DNA of 64,000 nucleotides from an uncultured Psychrosphaera sp. (GTDB lineage Bacteria > Pseudomonadota > Gammaproteobacteria > Enterobacterales > Alteromonadaceae), in the NCBI RefSeq assembly GCF_947500655.1, contig NZ_CANMSK010000015.1:1-64000 (forward strand), in the 5' to 3' direction. Positions within the stretch are counted from its first letter, which is position 1, and each line of letters begins with the position of its first letter. The notes under the pieces are model-generated. The model ran no database searches and was not told where the DNA came from. It saw only the letters and a list, made by a program, of their open reading frames with translations. Both the position numbers and the translations under genes were made by a program. Positions 47,067 through 56,350 of the stretch are shown one piece after another.

Positions 47067-47891
47067 ATGAAAAAATTTGAAACCTTTACACAATGGACAA
47101 CCAGCTTTGCAGATCAAGGTTGTTACGATCATATAAACCGTATGACTGCATTTGATGAATGGGTTGGCTGGCCAAGCTGTGAGGCATTACAAACGCTACA
47201 ACCTGACGAACTTAAGAACTTAAACAACAAAACTATTCAGTTTGTTCCGCAATCAGCTGAACAAGATTATTCAGCTGTAGCGTATGAAGAGTACATTTAC
47301 GAAACTGGCAAAGTACCAACACGTGAAAAGTCGTGGCATGATATTTTTGGTGCACTTTCTTGGTGTATGTTCCCCAATACTAAAGCCACCATTAATAAAC
47401 TGCATTACGATGATATTAAACAGTTTGGTACGCAAAAACGCAGTAACCTAAGAAACGCATTAACCTTGTTTGATGAATGCGGTGTTGTATTAGTAACAAC
47501 CAACCAGACATTGTTAAATGCGTTAAAGCAGCATCAATGGCAACAAGTATTTATTGAGTTAAGAGATTTATGGCATCAGCCATCTGAACAAGGCATTGCG
47601 GTTTATCAATTTGGTCATGCTAACTACGAAATGTTAACTAAGCCTTATATTGGTTTAACTGGAAAATGGCTGGTGATTGAAGCTAGCGCTGAAATTGCAG
47701 GCTTACCTCTTAATGTGCAATATCGTATGGTGGATCAAAAGCTAGCAACCGCTCTTAACAGCGGCGCTTTAAATGACAACAGTAATTTATATCCGCTGCC
47801 ATTAATGGGTATTCCTAAATGGCATGACGCCAATGAAGATTTTAGTTTTTATGACAACACTGATTATTTCAGACCTAAATCAACCAAGTAG
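47067..47891 (+). CDS. DUF3025 domain protein
   Basis: A 274-residue cytoplasmic protein. The central block VAYEEYIYETGKVPTREKSWHDIFGALSWCMFPNTKATIN with His and Asp residues is typical of DUF3025 proteins as I recall them. There are no membrane helices. Function unknown. The start ATG 47067 lies in a region with a weak ribosome site. It is divergent from the M28 peptidase gene and stands alone. Confidence 0.82.
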   Translation: MKKFETFTQWTTSFADQGCYDHINRMTAFDEWVGWPSCEALQTLQPDELKNLNNKTIQFVPQSAEQDYSAVAYEEYIYETGKVPTREKSWHDIFGALSWCMFPNTKATINKLHYDDIKQFGTQKRSNLRNALTLFDECGVVLVTTNQTLLNALKQHQWQQVFIELRDLWHQPSEQGIAVYQFGHANYEMLTKPYIGLTGKWLVIEASAEIAGLPLNVQYRMVDQKLATALNSGALNDNSNLYPLPLMGIPKWHDANEDFSFYDNTDYFRPKSTK

Positions 47892-48200
47892 GGCAGTAGA
47901 ACATAACTATTAATAAGTTAAATAAAAGCATCTTCGTTTGATACTCCATTAACTATTTTGTTTAATAGTTAGCTCCCCAAGAGCCCTTTACATAGGCTCT
48001 TCTTCAAATAATTTATTAGTAACTCGGCTGCGAGCTGTCAAGTTGGGTTTACTGAATCGCGTATTATAAATACAACAATTCTTAAGTCTAAATAAGGTGC
48101 ATAAATCAATGTTATGCCACCATGAAGGTTATTGATAAATAAGTTTCGATACAAAAAATAAAAAACAAAAATAATAATTATAAAAAAGAAGGGTTAATTT
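47892..48200. other. Intergenic gap before the CoA-transferase operon, with two hairpins
   Basis: This 309-base gap holds two inverted repeats: AACTATT/AATAGTT (47951-47970) and AAGAGCC/GGCTCTT (47979-48001). The second may act as a terminator for the DUF3025 gene but lacks a T-run. The last 60 bases are A-rich and lead to AAGAAGGG before scoA. No ORF is supported. Confidence 0.45.
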
Positions 48201-48899
48201 ATGGCGGGGTTTGACAAAGTAGTGAGCAGCTACCAAGAAGCCATGGCTGGACTGCAAGATAACATGACAGTCATCGCTGGTGGGTTTGGTTTATGTGGTA
48301 TTCCAGAAGGGTTAATTGCCGAGATTAAAAACAAAGGCACAAAAGGTCTAACGGTTGTTTCTAACAACTGCGGTATAGATGGTTTTGGTTTGGGGATTTT
48401 ATTAGAAGATAAACAGATTAAAAAAATGGTGTCGTCTTATGTTGGGGAAAATGCACTGTTTGAAAAGCAGCTATTAAATGGTGAGCTAGAAGTTGAATTA
48501 ACGCCACAAGGTACGCTTGCCGAGAAAATGCGTGCAGGTGGCGCTGGTATTCCCGCATTTTATACTGCAACTGGCTACGGTACTCCAGTCGGCGAGGGCA
48601 AAGAAAGTCGAGAGTTTAATGGTCGCCAATACATTCTAGAAGAAAGTATTACTGGCGAGTTTGCCATTGTTAAAGCATGGAAAGCAGACCGTTACGGTAA
48701 CTGTATTTATCGCCATACGGCGCAAAACTTTAATCCTATGGCGGCTACTGCAGGCAAAATTACTGTTGTGGAAGTAGAAGAGATTGTTGAGCCGGGAGAG
48801 CTCTCGCCAACTGAAATACAAACTCCGGGAATTTATGTCGACCGCGTTATTTTAGGTCAGTTTGAAAAACGCATAGAAAAAATAACCACAAGCGATTAG
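48201..48899 (+). CDS. scoA: 3-oxoacid CoA-transferase, subunit A
   Basis: With the next gene forms a family I CoA-transferase moving CoA between succinyl-CoA and acetoacetate or another 3-oxoacid. The 232 residues hold [48 protein letters not shown] and the closing [15 protein letters not shown]. It ends 9 bases before subunit B. A link to ketone-body, leucine or butyrate breakdown is likely; the exact acid is uncertain, so atoD is an alternative name. Confidence 0.93.
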   Translation: MAGFDKVVSSYQEAMAGLQDNMTVIAGGFGLCGIPEGLIAEIKNKGTKGLTVVSNNCGIDGFGLGILLEDKQIKKMVSSYVGENALFEKQLLNGELEVELTPQGTLAEKMRAGGAGIPAFYTATGYGTPVGEGKESREFNGRQYILEESITGEFAIVKAWKADRYGNCIYRHTAQNFNPMAATAGKITVVEVEEIVEPGELSPTEIQTPGIYVDRVILGQFEKRIEKITTSD

Positions 48900-48908
48900 G
48901 AGTGACAC

Positions 48909-49568
48909 ATGAGTTTATCTAGAGAACAAATAGCCCAACGTGTGGCACAAGAATTTAACGACGGTGATTACGTAAACCTTGGCATCGGTATTCCAACATT
49001 AGCGGCCAACTATGTCCCAGCGGATATAGAAGTTATGTTGCAATCAGAAAATGGTTTATTAGGCATGGGGCCTTACCCAACTAAAGCCAGTGTAGATGCT
49101 GATATGATCAACGCAGGTAAAGAAACGGTAACCGCAGCCACAGGCGCAGCTATTTTTAGCTCAGCAGAAAGCTTTGCAATGATCCGCGGTGGCCACGTAG
49201 ACGTGACGGTTTTAGGTGCGTTTGAAGTGGATCAAAATGGCAATATCGCCAGTTATATGATCCCAGGTAAATTAGTGAAAGGCATGGGCGGCGCTATGGA
49301 TTTAGTGGCAGGGGCAGACAATATTATTATCACTATGACCCACGCAAATAAACACGGTGAGTCCAAATTATTAACCCAATGTACTTTGCCACTAACCGGC
49401 GTAAGCTGTATAACGAAAGTGATCACTGACTTAGCATATATGGAAATTGAAAACGGCGAGTTTGTGTTAAAAGAACGCGCTCCGGGGGTTTCGGTAGAAG
49501 AAATAAGATCAAAAACCGCAGGTCAATTAAGAGTCGACGGCGATATTCCAGAAATGAACTTTGTTTGA
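48909..49568 (+). CDS. scoB: 3-oxoacid CoA-transferase, subunit B
   Basis: Catalytic subunit, 219 residues. QSENGLLGMG contains the Glu that forms the enzyme-CoA thioester. Other motifs: YVNLGIGIPTL, FAMIRGGHVDVTVLGAFEVD and GKLVKGMGGAMDLV. TAGGAG lies 6 bases before ATG 48909. It is the last gene of the pair and is followed by a strong terminator. Confidence 0.94.
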   Translation: MSLSREQIAQRVAQEFNDGDYVNLGIGIPTLAANYVPADIEVMLQSENGLLGMGPYPTKASVDADMINAGKETVTAATGAAIFSSAESFAMIRGGHVDVTVLGAFEVDQNGNIASYMIPGKLVKGMGGAMDLVAGADNIIITMTHANKHGESKLLTQCTLPLTGVSCITKVITDLAYMEIENGEFVLKERAPGVSVEEIRSKTAGQLRVDGDIPEMNFV

Positions 49569-49633
49569 TCCATCGCTTCCATACGAGATCTTTTGCAAGT
49601 TAGCTTGGTGACGATATTCAAAGCTATAAAAAT

Positions 49634-49660
49634 AAAAACCTACTCAATGTAGGTTTTTTT
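49634..49660. terminator. Shared terminator, scoB / MepB-like gene
   Basis: Stem AAAAACCTAC/GTAGGTTTTT with a 5-nt loop and extra Ts, between convergent genes. Confidence 0.92.
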
Positions 49661-49719
49661 ATGCCTGAAATTAAAAAGATATTAGATGTTACTAATGCTA
49701 ATGAAAAGTTAGCTGGAAA

Positions 49720-50406
49720 TTACAGGCTTATAAGGTTTTTTAACTTAACTGGATCTATTAAGCCATTTTCATCAATGCTGACAAAGTAGGGAAGTTGCCA
49801 GCGCTGGGTCTTTTTACCAGAGTCGGAAAATACTTGAGTCCCCACTTTTCCTCTGTCTTGGCTCCAAGGTGGAAATACTCTAAAACCATTTTTTCCATTG
49901 CTTTTATCGCCACAGATAATGCCTTTTTTAATTAATAAAGAAACAGGAAAAATAAACATCCCACGCTCAAGCTTATTAATCATCTCAGAGCCAGAGCCCT
50001 CAGCCAAAACAGAGCCTTCAGCCAAAACAGCGCCGTCAGCACAAATAACGCCTTCAGGATAAGAATGTACTTCAATAAACAGATAATCCAGTTGCTCAGC
50101 GTTTAGAGGAATTGGTTTTTTATTATTATTTTTTATATCAGAGAGAGCGATATCTGAGGCATCTATTGAAACAAGCTCAGGTGATGGACGTTGCCAAATA
50201 GCTAAAAAAGCACCTGGTCTGTCAGGTGTTACTTTTCCTTTGCGAAACACAATCCTGTGCCCATTTAAGCCAAACGTTAACGCCGCATAATTTGCATTTT
50301 CTGGCACTGGATCTAGTTCAATATCGTTAGTGACATGAAAACCGGCTGGGGAAAATCCAGTGGTTAATAATCTAGTTAACTCAACACAATAGTTTTTATG
50401 ATTCAA
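49720..50406 (-). CDS. MepB-family protein with a 6-residue repeat insert
   Basis: A 228-residue protein of the MepB family, named for the gene next to the Staphylococcus MepA efflux pump; no activity is established. It matches at YAALTFGLNGHRIVFRKGKVTPDRPG, GMFIFPVSLLIKKGII and TQRWQLPYFV. The start is TTG at 50406: no ATG or GTG lies in frame before the upstream stop, and AAGAG sits about 10 bases before the TTG. Between the two halves is an insert of near-identical six-residue units (GAVLAE, GSVLAE), encoded by 18-bp DNA repeats. Confidence 0.8.
   Translation of the reverse strand: MNHKNYCVELTRLLTTGFSPAGFHVTNDIELDPVPENANYAALTFGLNGHRIVFRKGKVTPDRPGAFLAIWQRPSPELVSIDASDIALSDIKNNNKKPIPLNAEQLDYLFIEVHSYPEGVICADGAVLAEGSVLAEGSGSEMINKLERGMFIFPVSLLIKKGIICGDKSNGKNGFRVFPPWSQDRGKVGTQVFSDSGKKTQRWQLPYFVSIDENGLIDPVKLKNLISL
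49992..50045. repeat. 18-bp in-frame minisatellite inside the MepB-like gene
   Basis: Two 18-mers (49992-50009 and 50010-50027) differ at one base, and a third (50028-50045) matches at about 14 of 18. Because 18 is a multiple of three, changes in copy number add or remove six residues without frameshift. Confidence 0.85.
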
Positions 50407-50581
50407 AGCGAACTCTTGGCTATGTATTTATAATTAGGTGAATGCTAACAATTTTAGCGTTAATTATCATGGGCAAAACATTGATTGAATAAAATTATAA
50501 CTCGCTAATTTTAATCAGACTTGTTAATAATATAAAAGATGGAACTAAGATTATTGTTTTTCTAACAGAAATGGAGTCGTT

Positions 50582-50848
50582 ATGGAAAAAGATTCATTAA
50601 ATGAAGATCCGTTAAATAAAGATCATTCACCTAAGACTGTTAAAACTAGTTCACTTAATTCAAACTTTGAAACGCTTATTCTTGAGCTTACTATTGGATC
50701 TATCTCTGGAGTATATGCTTTTATGGGATATGGTGTTCAAGTTTGACAGTTATTTTTTCCTTGTTTAATCGTGTCTATAATATGCTTCTTTCTAGTTGGA
50801 CATACAGTGTATGCTGCAATTAAAGAAAAATTTGAGTCAACTAAATGA
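50582..50848 (+). pseudogene. Small two-helix membrane protein gene interrupted by an in-frame TGA
   Basis: An ATG at 50582 opens a frame of 54 codons ending at TGA (50744-50746). The same frame then stays open for 33 more codons to TGA at 50846. Both halves look like one protein: a polar N-terminus (MEKDSLNEDPLNKDHSP), a first helix (GSISGVYAFMGYGV), the TGA, then a second hydrophobic helix (LIVSIICFFLVGHTVYAA) and a charged tail (IKEKFESTK). A single TGG-to-TGA change would explain it. Readthrough or selenocysteine is less likely because no SECIS-like hairpin was evident. Family unknown. It lies upstream of the exonuclease gene. Confidence 0.6.
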
Positions 50849-50922
50849 AGTTAAGTATCGTTTTCAATTAATTGAAAATCCACCAATTACCAACAAAGCA
50901 AAAAACCAAAAGAATCCACAGT

Positions 50923-51510
50923 ATGCAACGACCAACTAAAGAACAAATACGGGAGTTACCTTTATATACAGGGCTTACACTCGACAATATTAAAATTATT
51001 GAGAATGAACAAGATGCTGCTTATGCATTAGAAGCATTAAGTAAAGAAGCGTGTATTGGCTTTGATACGGAAACTAAGCCCATTTTTCGTAAAGGGGAAA
51101 GCTGTCCTGGTCCAACGTTAATCCAGCTTGCTAGTGAGTCTCAAGGCTTTTTATTTCCAACTCGATTTCCTGCCGCTATGGATTGTGCCCGAGCGTTATT
51201 AAGTAACCCCAATATTATAAAAGCTGGATTTGGTATTAATGGCGATATAAAAGAATTACGTAATAAGCTAAATATAGACATAGTAAATACCCATAATTTA
51301 TCGGTAACGTTAAAGCATTTATCTGGTGATAAAGATCCTATCGGTGCTAGAGCTGCTGTTGCTATGGTGCTAAAGCAGCGCTTAGGTAAAGGCAGTCAAA
51401 AGTCTAATTGGGGCGCGTATCCGCTTAAACCAAATCAAATTTTATATGCTGCCAATGATGCACATTCAGCCATTTGTATTATAAAAGCATTAGACTCGAA
51501 GATAACATAA
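50923..51510 (+). CDS. DEDDy-type 3'-5' exonuclease domain protein
   Basis: A 195-residue RNase D-like exonuclease without accessory HRDC domains. Motif I is FDTETKP (Asp and Glu), motif II IKAGFGINGDIKEL, motif III YAANDAHSA (YxxxD), which makes it DEDDy. ATG 50923 gives an N-terminus MQRPTKEQIRELPLY typical of this small family; an in-frame TTG at 50872 is unlikely. The ribosome site is poor (AAAAGAA). Probably an RNA- or DNA-processing enzyme; the substrate is unknown. Confidence 0.87.
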   Translation: MQRPTKEQIRELPLYTGLTLDNIKIIENEQDAAYALEALSKEACIGFDTETKPIFRKGESCPGPTLIQLASESQGFLFPTRFPAAMDCARALLSNPNIIKAGFGINGDIKELRNKLNIDIVNTHNLSVTLKHLSGDKDPIGARAAVAMVLKQRLGKGSQKSNWGAYPLKPNQILYAANDAHSAICIIKALDSKIT

Positions 51511-51638
51511 GTCTCTAATATTTTTATATTTCTGATAAAACGTTATAACTAGTAGACTTTGTAGTATTCGTTGATAATATAAAATATGAAGGAAATAACT
51601 ATATTAATTAGTTAGGGTTTATTGGGAATTAAGGGCAT

Positions 51639-52259
51639 ATGAAAAATTATTATAGAGTTTTAGTCGTAATGTTAAGCAGTTTATCACTTGATGTTGCAGC
51701 AAGTTATACAAATGAATTCGGTTATTTAGGTGCTTCTCATCAAACCTTTGATTACAGTGAATTAGATTTTTCTCCTGAAATTGATACCTCACAACTAACT
51801 ACCTCAGTTTACAACGCCGGTTCATCGTTTAATGGAACTCGACTTTATTTAGGATATCAGTTTAATCGTTTTATCGCAGCAGAGGTTGGCTTTACTTCAT
51901 TTTCTAATGCTCGTTTTACTGTTAAAGAAGAATCAACCAGCACGGTTCTACAAAGTGGCAAATTTAAGACAGTAGGTGCTGATATTAGAGCTATTGGTAC
52001 ATATCCATTTACGGATAATCTATTTTTAAAAGCTCATATAGGCGCTTTATTATGGGATAACGAATTTACCTTTTTATCTGGAACGACGACGGACCTTTCT
52101 ACTGAAGATGATAATACTACGGGTATATCTTTACTTACTGGATTAGGTTTGGGCTATGGATTGAATGATATTTTTGCAATATCTCTTGATTTTGAAACAA
52201 CTGAAATAGCTGATGTATCGACTAAGAGTTTAGCTGTTTCAATTGTTGCTCGCTTTTAA
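51639..52259 (+). CDS. Outer-membrane beta-barrel protein
   Basis: A 206-residue protein with a signal peptide (cleavage near VAAS) and alternating hydrophobic/polar strands ending in a C-terminal Phe (SIVARF), the usual BAM recognition signal. It resembles the small 8-stranded OmpA/OmpW-like barrels: YLGYQFNRFIAAEVGFTSF and GISLLTGLGLGYGLND. There is no OmpA peptidoglycan domain. Single gene; function unknown. Confidence 0.83.
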   Translation: MKNYYRVLVVMLSSLSLDVAASYTNEFGYLGASHQTFDYSELDFSPEIDTSQLTTSVYNAGSSFNGTRLYLGYQFNRFIAAEVGFTSFSNARFTVKEESTSTVLQSGKFKTVGADIRAIGTYPFTDNLFLKAHIGALLWDNEFTFLSGTTTDLSTEDDNTTGISLLTGLGLGYGLNDIFAISLDFETTEIADVSTKSLAVSIVARF

Positions 52260-52494
52260 CGTTAATTTAATTATTTAATTGAAGATGTCATGTTTGTAAG
52301 TGAAGAAAGCTAACTTGGGCCGTAAATTTAAGGCCCTTACTTATTTACTTCCAATAGGCACTCATTTTATTTAAACCTGTTATTTCCCAAATTTTTGTCC
52401 ACACTCCAATTGAAATGGTCAGCTATCGAATAACCTATTACAATGACTGCATATTTTTACCTTGTGATCACCATTAATAGGACGTAATACTTTA

Positions 52495-53085
52495 ATGCCT
52501 ACTAGTAACGAAATTAACTTTCATCCTAAAAATAATACCCATAAAGAAACCTTGCTAAAGTTTTTAGCTTTGGTACTTATTCTCGTAGCTTATTTTTCCT
52601 ATATGAGTTGGAAATATGACGCTTCTACCGGCTTTGGTGTTTCGGTACTAACTTGGAGCTTTTTTGTTTTATGTACACCTATTGCCGATGGTGGATTTAT
52701 TTTAGCGTTTCCTATTCGGTTATTATTTAAAGTTAAAATGTCTTATACGCAAGTTGTACTGTGGTTTGTTGCCATTGCTATCAACTTATATGGGTATTTC
52801 TATACTCCAGATATTTATGACTTAACGTTTATAACGCAATTATTAAAACATATTTTATCTGAACCATATCCTTATTGGAGTATTTTAATAATTAGTGCGT
52901 TAGGTACTTTTTTGTCGATCTATTTTGGTGACGAGATGATGGATGTTGCATCACAAAAAGAAAGAACAAAAGCGCATCGTCATGGTTTCAAATACAGAAC
53001 GCTTTTAGTACTAGGATTAGGGATTTTAACGGTAACAGCTTATTACTATTTGCTTAGCAGTTTACATGTGGTTTTACCGGAGTAA
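52495..53085 (+). CDS. Multi-pass inner-membrane protein, unknown function
   Basis: A 196-residue protein with about five membrane helices (around residues 22-38, 46-66, 82-102, 125-145 and 170-190). The conserved-looking loop CTPIADGGFILAFPIRLLF, with Asp-Gly-Gly and Arg, sits between helices two and three. No transporter signature is recognised. AGGACG precedes ATG 52495 at a long spacing. Convergent with pssA through a shared terminator. Confidence 0.75.
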   Translation: MPTSNEINFHPKNNTHKETLLKFLALVLILVAYFSYMSWKYDASTGFGVSVLTWSFFVLCTPIADGGFILAFPIRLLFKVKMSYTQVVLWFVAIAINLYGYFYTPDIYDLTFITQLLKHILSEPYPYWSILIISALGTFLSIYFGDEMMDVASQKERTKAHRHGFKYRTLLVLGLGILTVTAYYYLLSSLHVVLPE

Positions 53086-53141
53086 GGTAATAGTAGACTG
53101 TTGATTTGGTCATAAAGTGTATGAATTATTATCCATAAAAA

Positions 53142-53170
53142 AATCCGATATCATTGCCTGATATCGGATT
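53142..53170. terminator. Shared terminator, membrane protein / pssA
   Basis: A perfect 12-bp stem AATCCGATATCA/TGATATCGGATT with a 5-nt loop lies between convergent genes, with A-run on the left and T-rich sequence on the right. Confidence 0.88.
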
Positions 53171-53203
53171 ATTTATTTAACAGCGTATTAAATAGCGGTT
53201 CAA

Positions 53204-54070
53204 CTAATCTTTTTTGTCTTCTTTAGTTGCTGCTTTTTTAGTAGGTTCTTTTTTAGAGCTGCTGTCTTTAGAATTATCATTTTTAGTGATAGTTTCTTCA
53301 TTTAACTCTTCGTCAGTGTTATCACCAACAACATGTTCTAACTTTAATTTCTTAACTGTCTTAATTGTAATGATTGGTCCAGACACTGCGTATATCGCAA
53401 ATACAGCTAATAGTATTTCTGCTGGGCTTGTGGCTACAAGTGTAAATGCTAAAACAATTAGTAGCACAGCAACAAAAGGTACTTTTCCACGTAAATCAAG
53501 TTCTTTAAATGAACTGTAACGGAAGTTACTAACCATCATCAAACCACAAAACGCAGTAATGATTGCAAGTGGAATGCTGTAATCGTGTCCATTCATTTCA
53601 TAGCCAACGCCAGTCCAAACTAAAGACGCAATAACAGCGGCAGCTGCAGGTGACGCTAGGCCTTGGAAATAACGTTTATCAGCAACACCAATTTGTGTGT
53701 TAAAACGTGCAAGTCTTAATGCTGCACAAGCAACATATATAAACGCAGCTAACCAGCCAAATTTACCTAAGCTACTTAAGCCGTAGTTATAAGTTACTAT
53801 AGCGGGAGCTACACCAAAGGATACGATATCAGCCATGCTGTCATATTCAGCGCCAAATGGGCTCTGAGTATTAGTCATTCTGGCAACTCGGCCATCTAAG
53901 CCATCAAATATCATAGCGACAAAAATAGCAATTGCCGCAGCTTCAAACTGACTATTCATAGAAGAAACGATGGCAAAAAAGCCTGAAAAAAGTCCAGCAG
54001 TAGTTAGCAAATTAGGAAGCAAATAAATACCGCGGTGCGTTGTGGTTGGAGAATCTGATTTGTTTGTCAT
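53204..54070 (-). CDS. pssA: CDP-diacylglycerol-serine O-phosphatidyltransferase
   Basis: Makes phosphatidylserine, precursor of phosphatidylethanolamine. It is the membrane-embedded (type II) CDP-alcohol phosphotransferase: the motif DG-x2-AR-x8-G-x3-D-x3-D is intact in DGRVARMTNTQSPFG followed by AEYDSMAD. About seven helices. This is not the E. coli-type PLD-fold PssA but the form common in Bacillus, Pseudomonas and many Alteromonadales. The last 45 residues are a soluble, Lys/Glu/Ser-rich tail (SSSKKEPTKKAATKEDKK) with no known role. AAGG precedes ATG 54070. Confidence 0.94.
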   Translation of the reverse strand: MTNKSDSPTTTHRGIYLLPNLLTTAGLFSGFFAIVSSMNSQFEAAAIAIFVAMIFDGLDGRVARMTNTQSPFGAEYDSMADIVSFGVAPAIVTYNYGLSSLGKFGWLAAFIYVACAALRLARFNTQIGVADKRYFQGLASPAAAAVIASLVWTGVGYEMNGHDYSIPLAIITAFCGLMMVSNFRYSSFKELDLRGKVPFVAVLLIVLAFTLVATSPAEILLAVFAIYAVSGPIITIKTVKKLKLEHVVGDNTDEELNEETITKNDNSKDSSSKKEPTKKAATKEDKKD

Positions 54071-54193
54071 ATAACCTTGATACTATCTAATTAAAATTAC
54101 TTTTATTACTTGGCAAAAGAATAACATAGTTATTGTTCTGACAAAATAATACATTTACACATTAAAATTAACAGAAATAAAATCTCTGTTTAG

Positions 54194-54946
54194 TTATTCT
54201 GTTGTCGTTGCTTCATTATTTATAGGTGTTAACGGCCAACCACCTAATTCTTTAAATCTATTTACCATATAACAGAACAGGTCTGCGGTCTTTTCTGTAT
54301 CGTAAATCGCTGAATGTGCTTCTTTATTATCAAAGCCTAAACCAGCTTGAATACAGGCTTGAGCTAATACTGTTTGTCCTAACGTTAATGCAGCAAAGGA
54401 CGTAGTATCAAAAGTAACAAAAGGGTGAAAAGGGACGCGCTTGTATTTCTCACGTTCAACCGCAGCCATGAAAAAACCATGATCAAATGCCGCATTATGA
54501 GCAACAATTACAGAACGTTGGCAACCTGCCTCTTTTTGCCCTTTACTAACTGCTTTACAAATTTCTTTTAACATTTCACTTTCTGGCACTGCGCCACGAA
54601 GAGGATTAAATGGGTCTATTCCATTAAAATCAATAGCGGCTTGCTCTATGTTTGCACCTTCAAATGGCTCAACATGAAAATGAATGGTTTTATCTTTTTC
54701 TAATACGCCATCAGAATTCATTTTTAATGTGACAGCCGCAATCTCTAATAACGCGTCGGTTTTTGCATTAAAACCAGCGGTTTCAACGTCGATAACCACA
54801 GGATAAAAACCACGAAAACGTGAAGATAATAAATTGGGATCTTTTGATTTCGATTCGACTTTACTAATGTCGTTTGCAGCTAGTTCTGTAGTTGGGGTTG
54901 AATTCATTGACAAAGCATTAACCAGATTCAGATAAATTTTATTCAT
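54194..54946 (-). CDS. rnt: Ribonuclease T
   Basis: DEDDh exoribonuclease that trims tRNA and other stable RNA 3' ends. Clear match to E. coli RNase [30 protein letters not shown] (Asp/Glu of motif I), [12 protein letters not shown] (motif II) and [13 protein letters not shown] (motif III, His). The N-terminal extension before RFRGFYP is longer than in E. coli. I choose ATG 54946 (250 residues) because GAGATA lies just upstream; ATG 54979 and ATG 54907 are alternatives. Divergent from motY, as in Vibrio and Shewanella. Confidence 0.94.
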   Translation of the reverse strand: MNKIYLNLVNALSMNSTPTTELAANDISKVESKSKDPNLLSSRFRGFYPVVIDVETAGFNAKTDALLEIAAVTLKMNSDGVLEKDKTIHFHVEPFEGANIEQAAIDFNGIDPFNPLRGAVPESEMLKEICKAVSKGQKEAGCQRSVIVAHNAAFDHGFFMAAVEREKYKRVPFHPFVTFDTTSFAALTLGQTVLAQACIQAGLGFDNKEAHSAIYDTEKTADLFCYMVNRFKELGGWPLTPINNEATTTE

Positions 54947-55294
54947 TATCTCATGCAAATCCTGTTTGTGCATTGGCAATTTCTATAAATTGACGTTTTA
55001 TCTTAATATATACCTTTATTGATGGATTTAGTCATTAGCAGCTCTAGTTAAAGGCTAATTGTATAAATGAATATTAAGCAGGGGTAAGCCAGTTTTATCT
55101 TATGAAAACGTTAATGGTCATACGTTGTGGTATTTTTATTGCTTAATACTTAATAAGAGAGTGGTTAACGTTAGTAGATACAAAATTAATAAGTCATAAA
55201 AACATTAACGTATTATTAACACCGTTTATAACCTAGACTTACTAGATAAGTACCTGTTTACTTGATTTATAAAGGCTTAATAGCAAAGTAGAAT
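54947..55294. other. rnt-motY divergent region
   Basis: This 348-base AT-rich gap must contain the promoters for rnt and motY. I looked for a flagellar sigma-28 motif before motY and did not find one with correct spacing. No RNA gene or repeat seen. Confidence 0.5.
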
Positions 55295-56176
55295 ATGAAT
55301 AAAATTAAAATAATTTTTATCTTAGTGGCGATCTTATGCCAAATTTTGCCGTTTTCAGCAGACGCAGATTACCGTCGTTATTCTGGCACATTAGATAATT
55401 CAAAGTGGAATGTCACCACAGAATCAAAATTACAGTGTGATTTAACCCACCAGATCCCTAATTATGGATATGCCATATTTAAAAGTGAAGCGGGTAAAAT
55501 TATCAATTTAGGTTTTGAATTAGACATGATGCGTTTACCTGCGGATTATAGTTTGGCCAATATAGAATCTGTTCCACCTAGCTGGCGCCCAGGCACTCCA
55601 TCAAAACAAATTACAACCATGCAGTGGCGTAGACAATTTAATGCAGATGTTGACGAGGATTCAGCTTGGATAATGTTAACTGAATTAGAAAAAGGTTATT
55701 TCCCAACACTATATTATTCTGATTGGCACAATAAAAGTGACCGAGTTGCGGTTGCGTTATCAGCAACTAATTTTAATAAAAGTTATTATAAATTTTTAAA
55801 TTGCATGGACAATTTACTTAAATACAACTTTGTTGATATTGCTCAATTAGATTTAAACTTTGAATTTGGTGGTGCTGTTTTAGATAAACCTTCTAAAGTT
55901 AAATTAGCAAGAGTGCGAGAATACTTAAAGTACGATAATGAAATCGAGTCTATTACAGTAAAAGCTTATAGTGATTCTTGGGGCGGGCGTTGGAAAAACT
56001 TAGAAGTATCTATCAAGCGTGCAGAGCAAATAAAACAATTACTTGTCGACGCAGGCATTCAAGAGGCAAAGATAACGATTGAAGGCTTTGGTGAGAAACG
56101 TCATGTGGCATCAAACCAAACTGAATTAGGCCAACAAGCTAATAGACGTGTAATTGTTGAAATGATTAAACCTTAA
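55295..56176 (+). CDS. motY: Sodium-type flagellar protein MotY
   Basis: T-ring component of the Na+-driven polar flagellar motor, needed for stator (PomA/PomB) assembly. The 293 residues equal Vibrio MotY. A signal peptide ends near ADAD. The N-terminal MotY-specific domain is recognised by LTHQIPNYGYAIFKSEAGK and PPSWRPG. The C-terminal OmpA-like peptidoglycan-binding domain has DLNFEFGGAVL, SIKRAEQIKQLL, IEGFGEKRHVA and NRRVIVEM. Shows that the organism swims with sodium motors. Other motor genes are elsewhere. Confidence 0.95.
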   Translation: MNKIKIIFILVAILCQILPFSADADYRRYSGTLDNSKWNVTTESKLQCDLTHQIPNYGYAIFKSEAGKIINLGFELDMMRLPADYSLANIESVPPSWRPGTPSKQITTMQWRRQFNADVDEDSAWIMLTELEKGYFPTLYYSDWHNKSDRVAVALSATNFNKSYYKFLNCMDNLLKYNFVDIAQLDLNFEFGGAVLDKPSKVKLARVREYLKYDNEIESITVKAYSDSWGGRWKNLEVSIKRAEQIKQLLVDAGIQEAKITIEGFGEKRHVASNQTELGQQANRRVIVEMIKP

Positions 56177-56257
56177 TCCTTAAATGTTAAGCAGAGCATT
56201 TGATGTGACTTCATAGAAGTAGACACAGATAACGTAATTATATTGCAGCTTATAAAT

Positions 56258-56289
56258 AAAAAACCTAATCATAAATGATTAGGTTTTTT
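56258..56289. terminator. Shared terminator, motY / chemoreceptor
   Basis: A perfect 15-bp stem AAAAAACCTAATCAT/ATGATTAGGTTTTTT with a 2-nt nominal loop, between convergent genes. Confidence 0.93.
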
Positions 56290-56350
56290 TGTGCCCAGTA
56301 AGTTTTTAGCAAGTGATTTACATTGATTAGATAGCTACTGTTACACGGTC

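Noticed and set aside
46866..47132. 88-codon minus-strand frame upstream of the DUF3025 gene
   Set aside because: It overlaps the start of a better-supported gene and the promoter region, with no Shine-Dalgarno and no recognisable domain.
50744..50746. Selenocysteine at the in-frame TGA
   Set aside because: No SECIS-like hairpin directly after the TGA was evident and the context suits a lost Trp codon.
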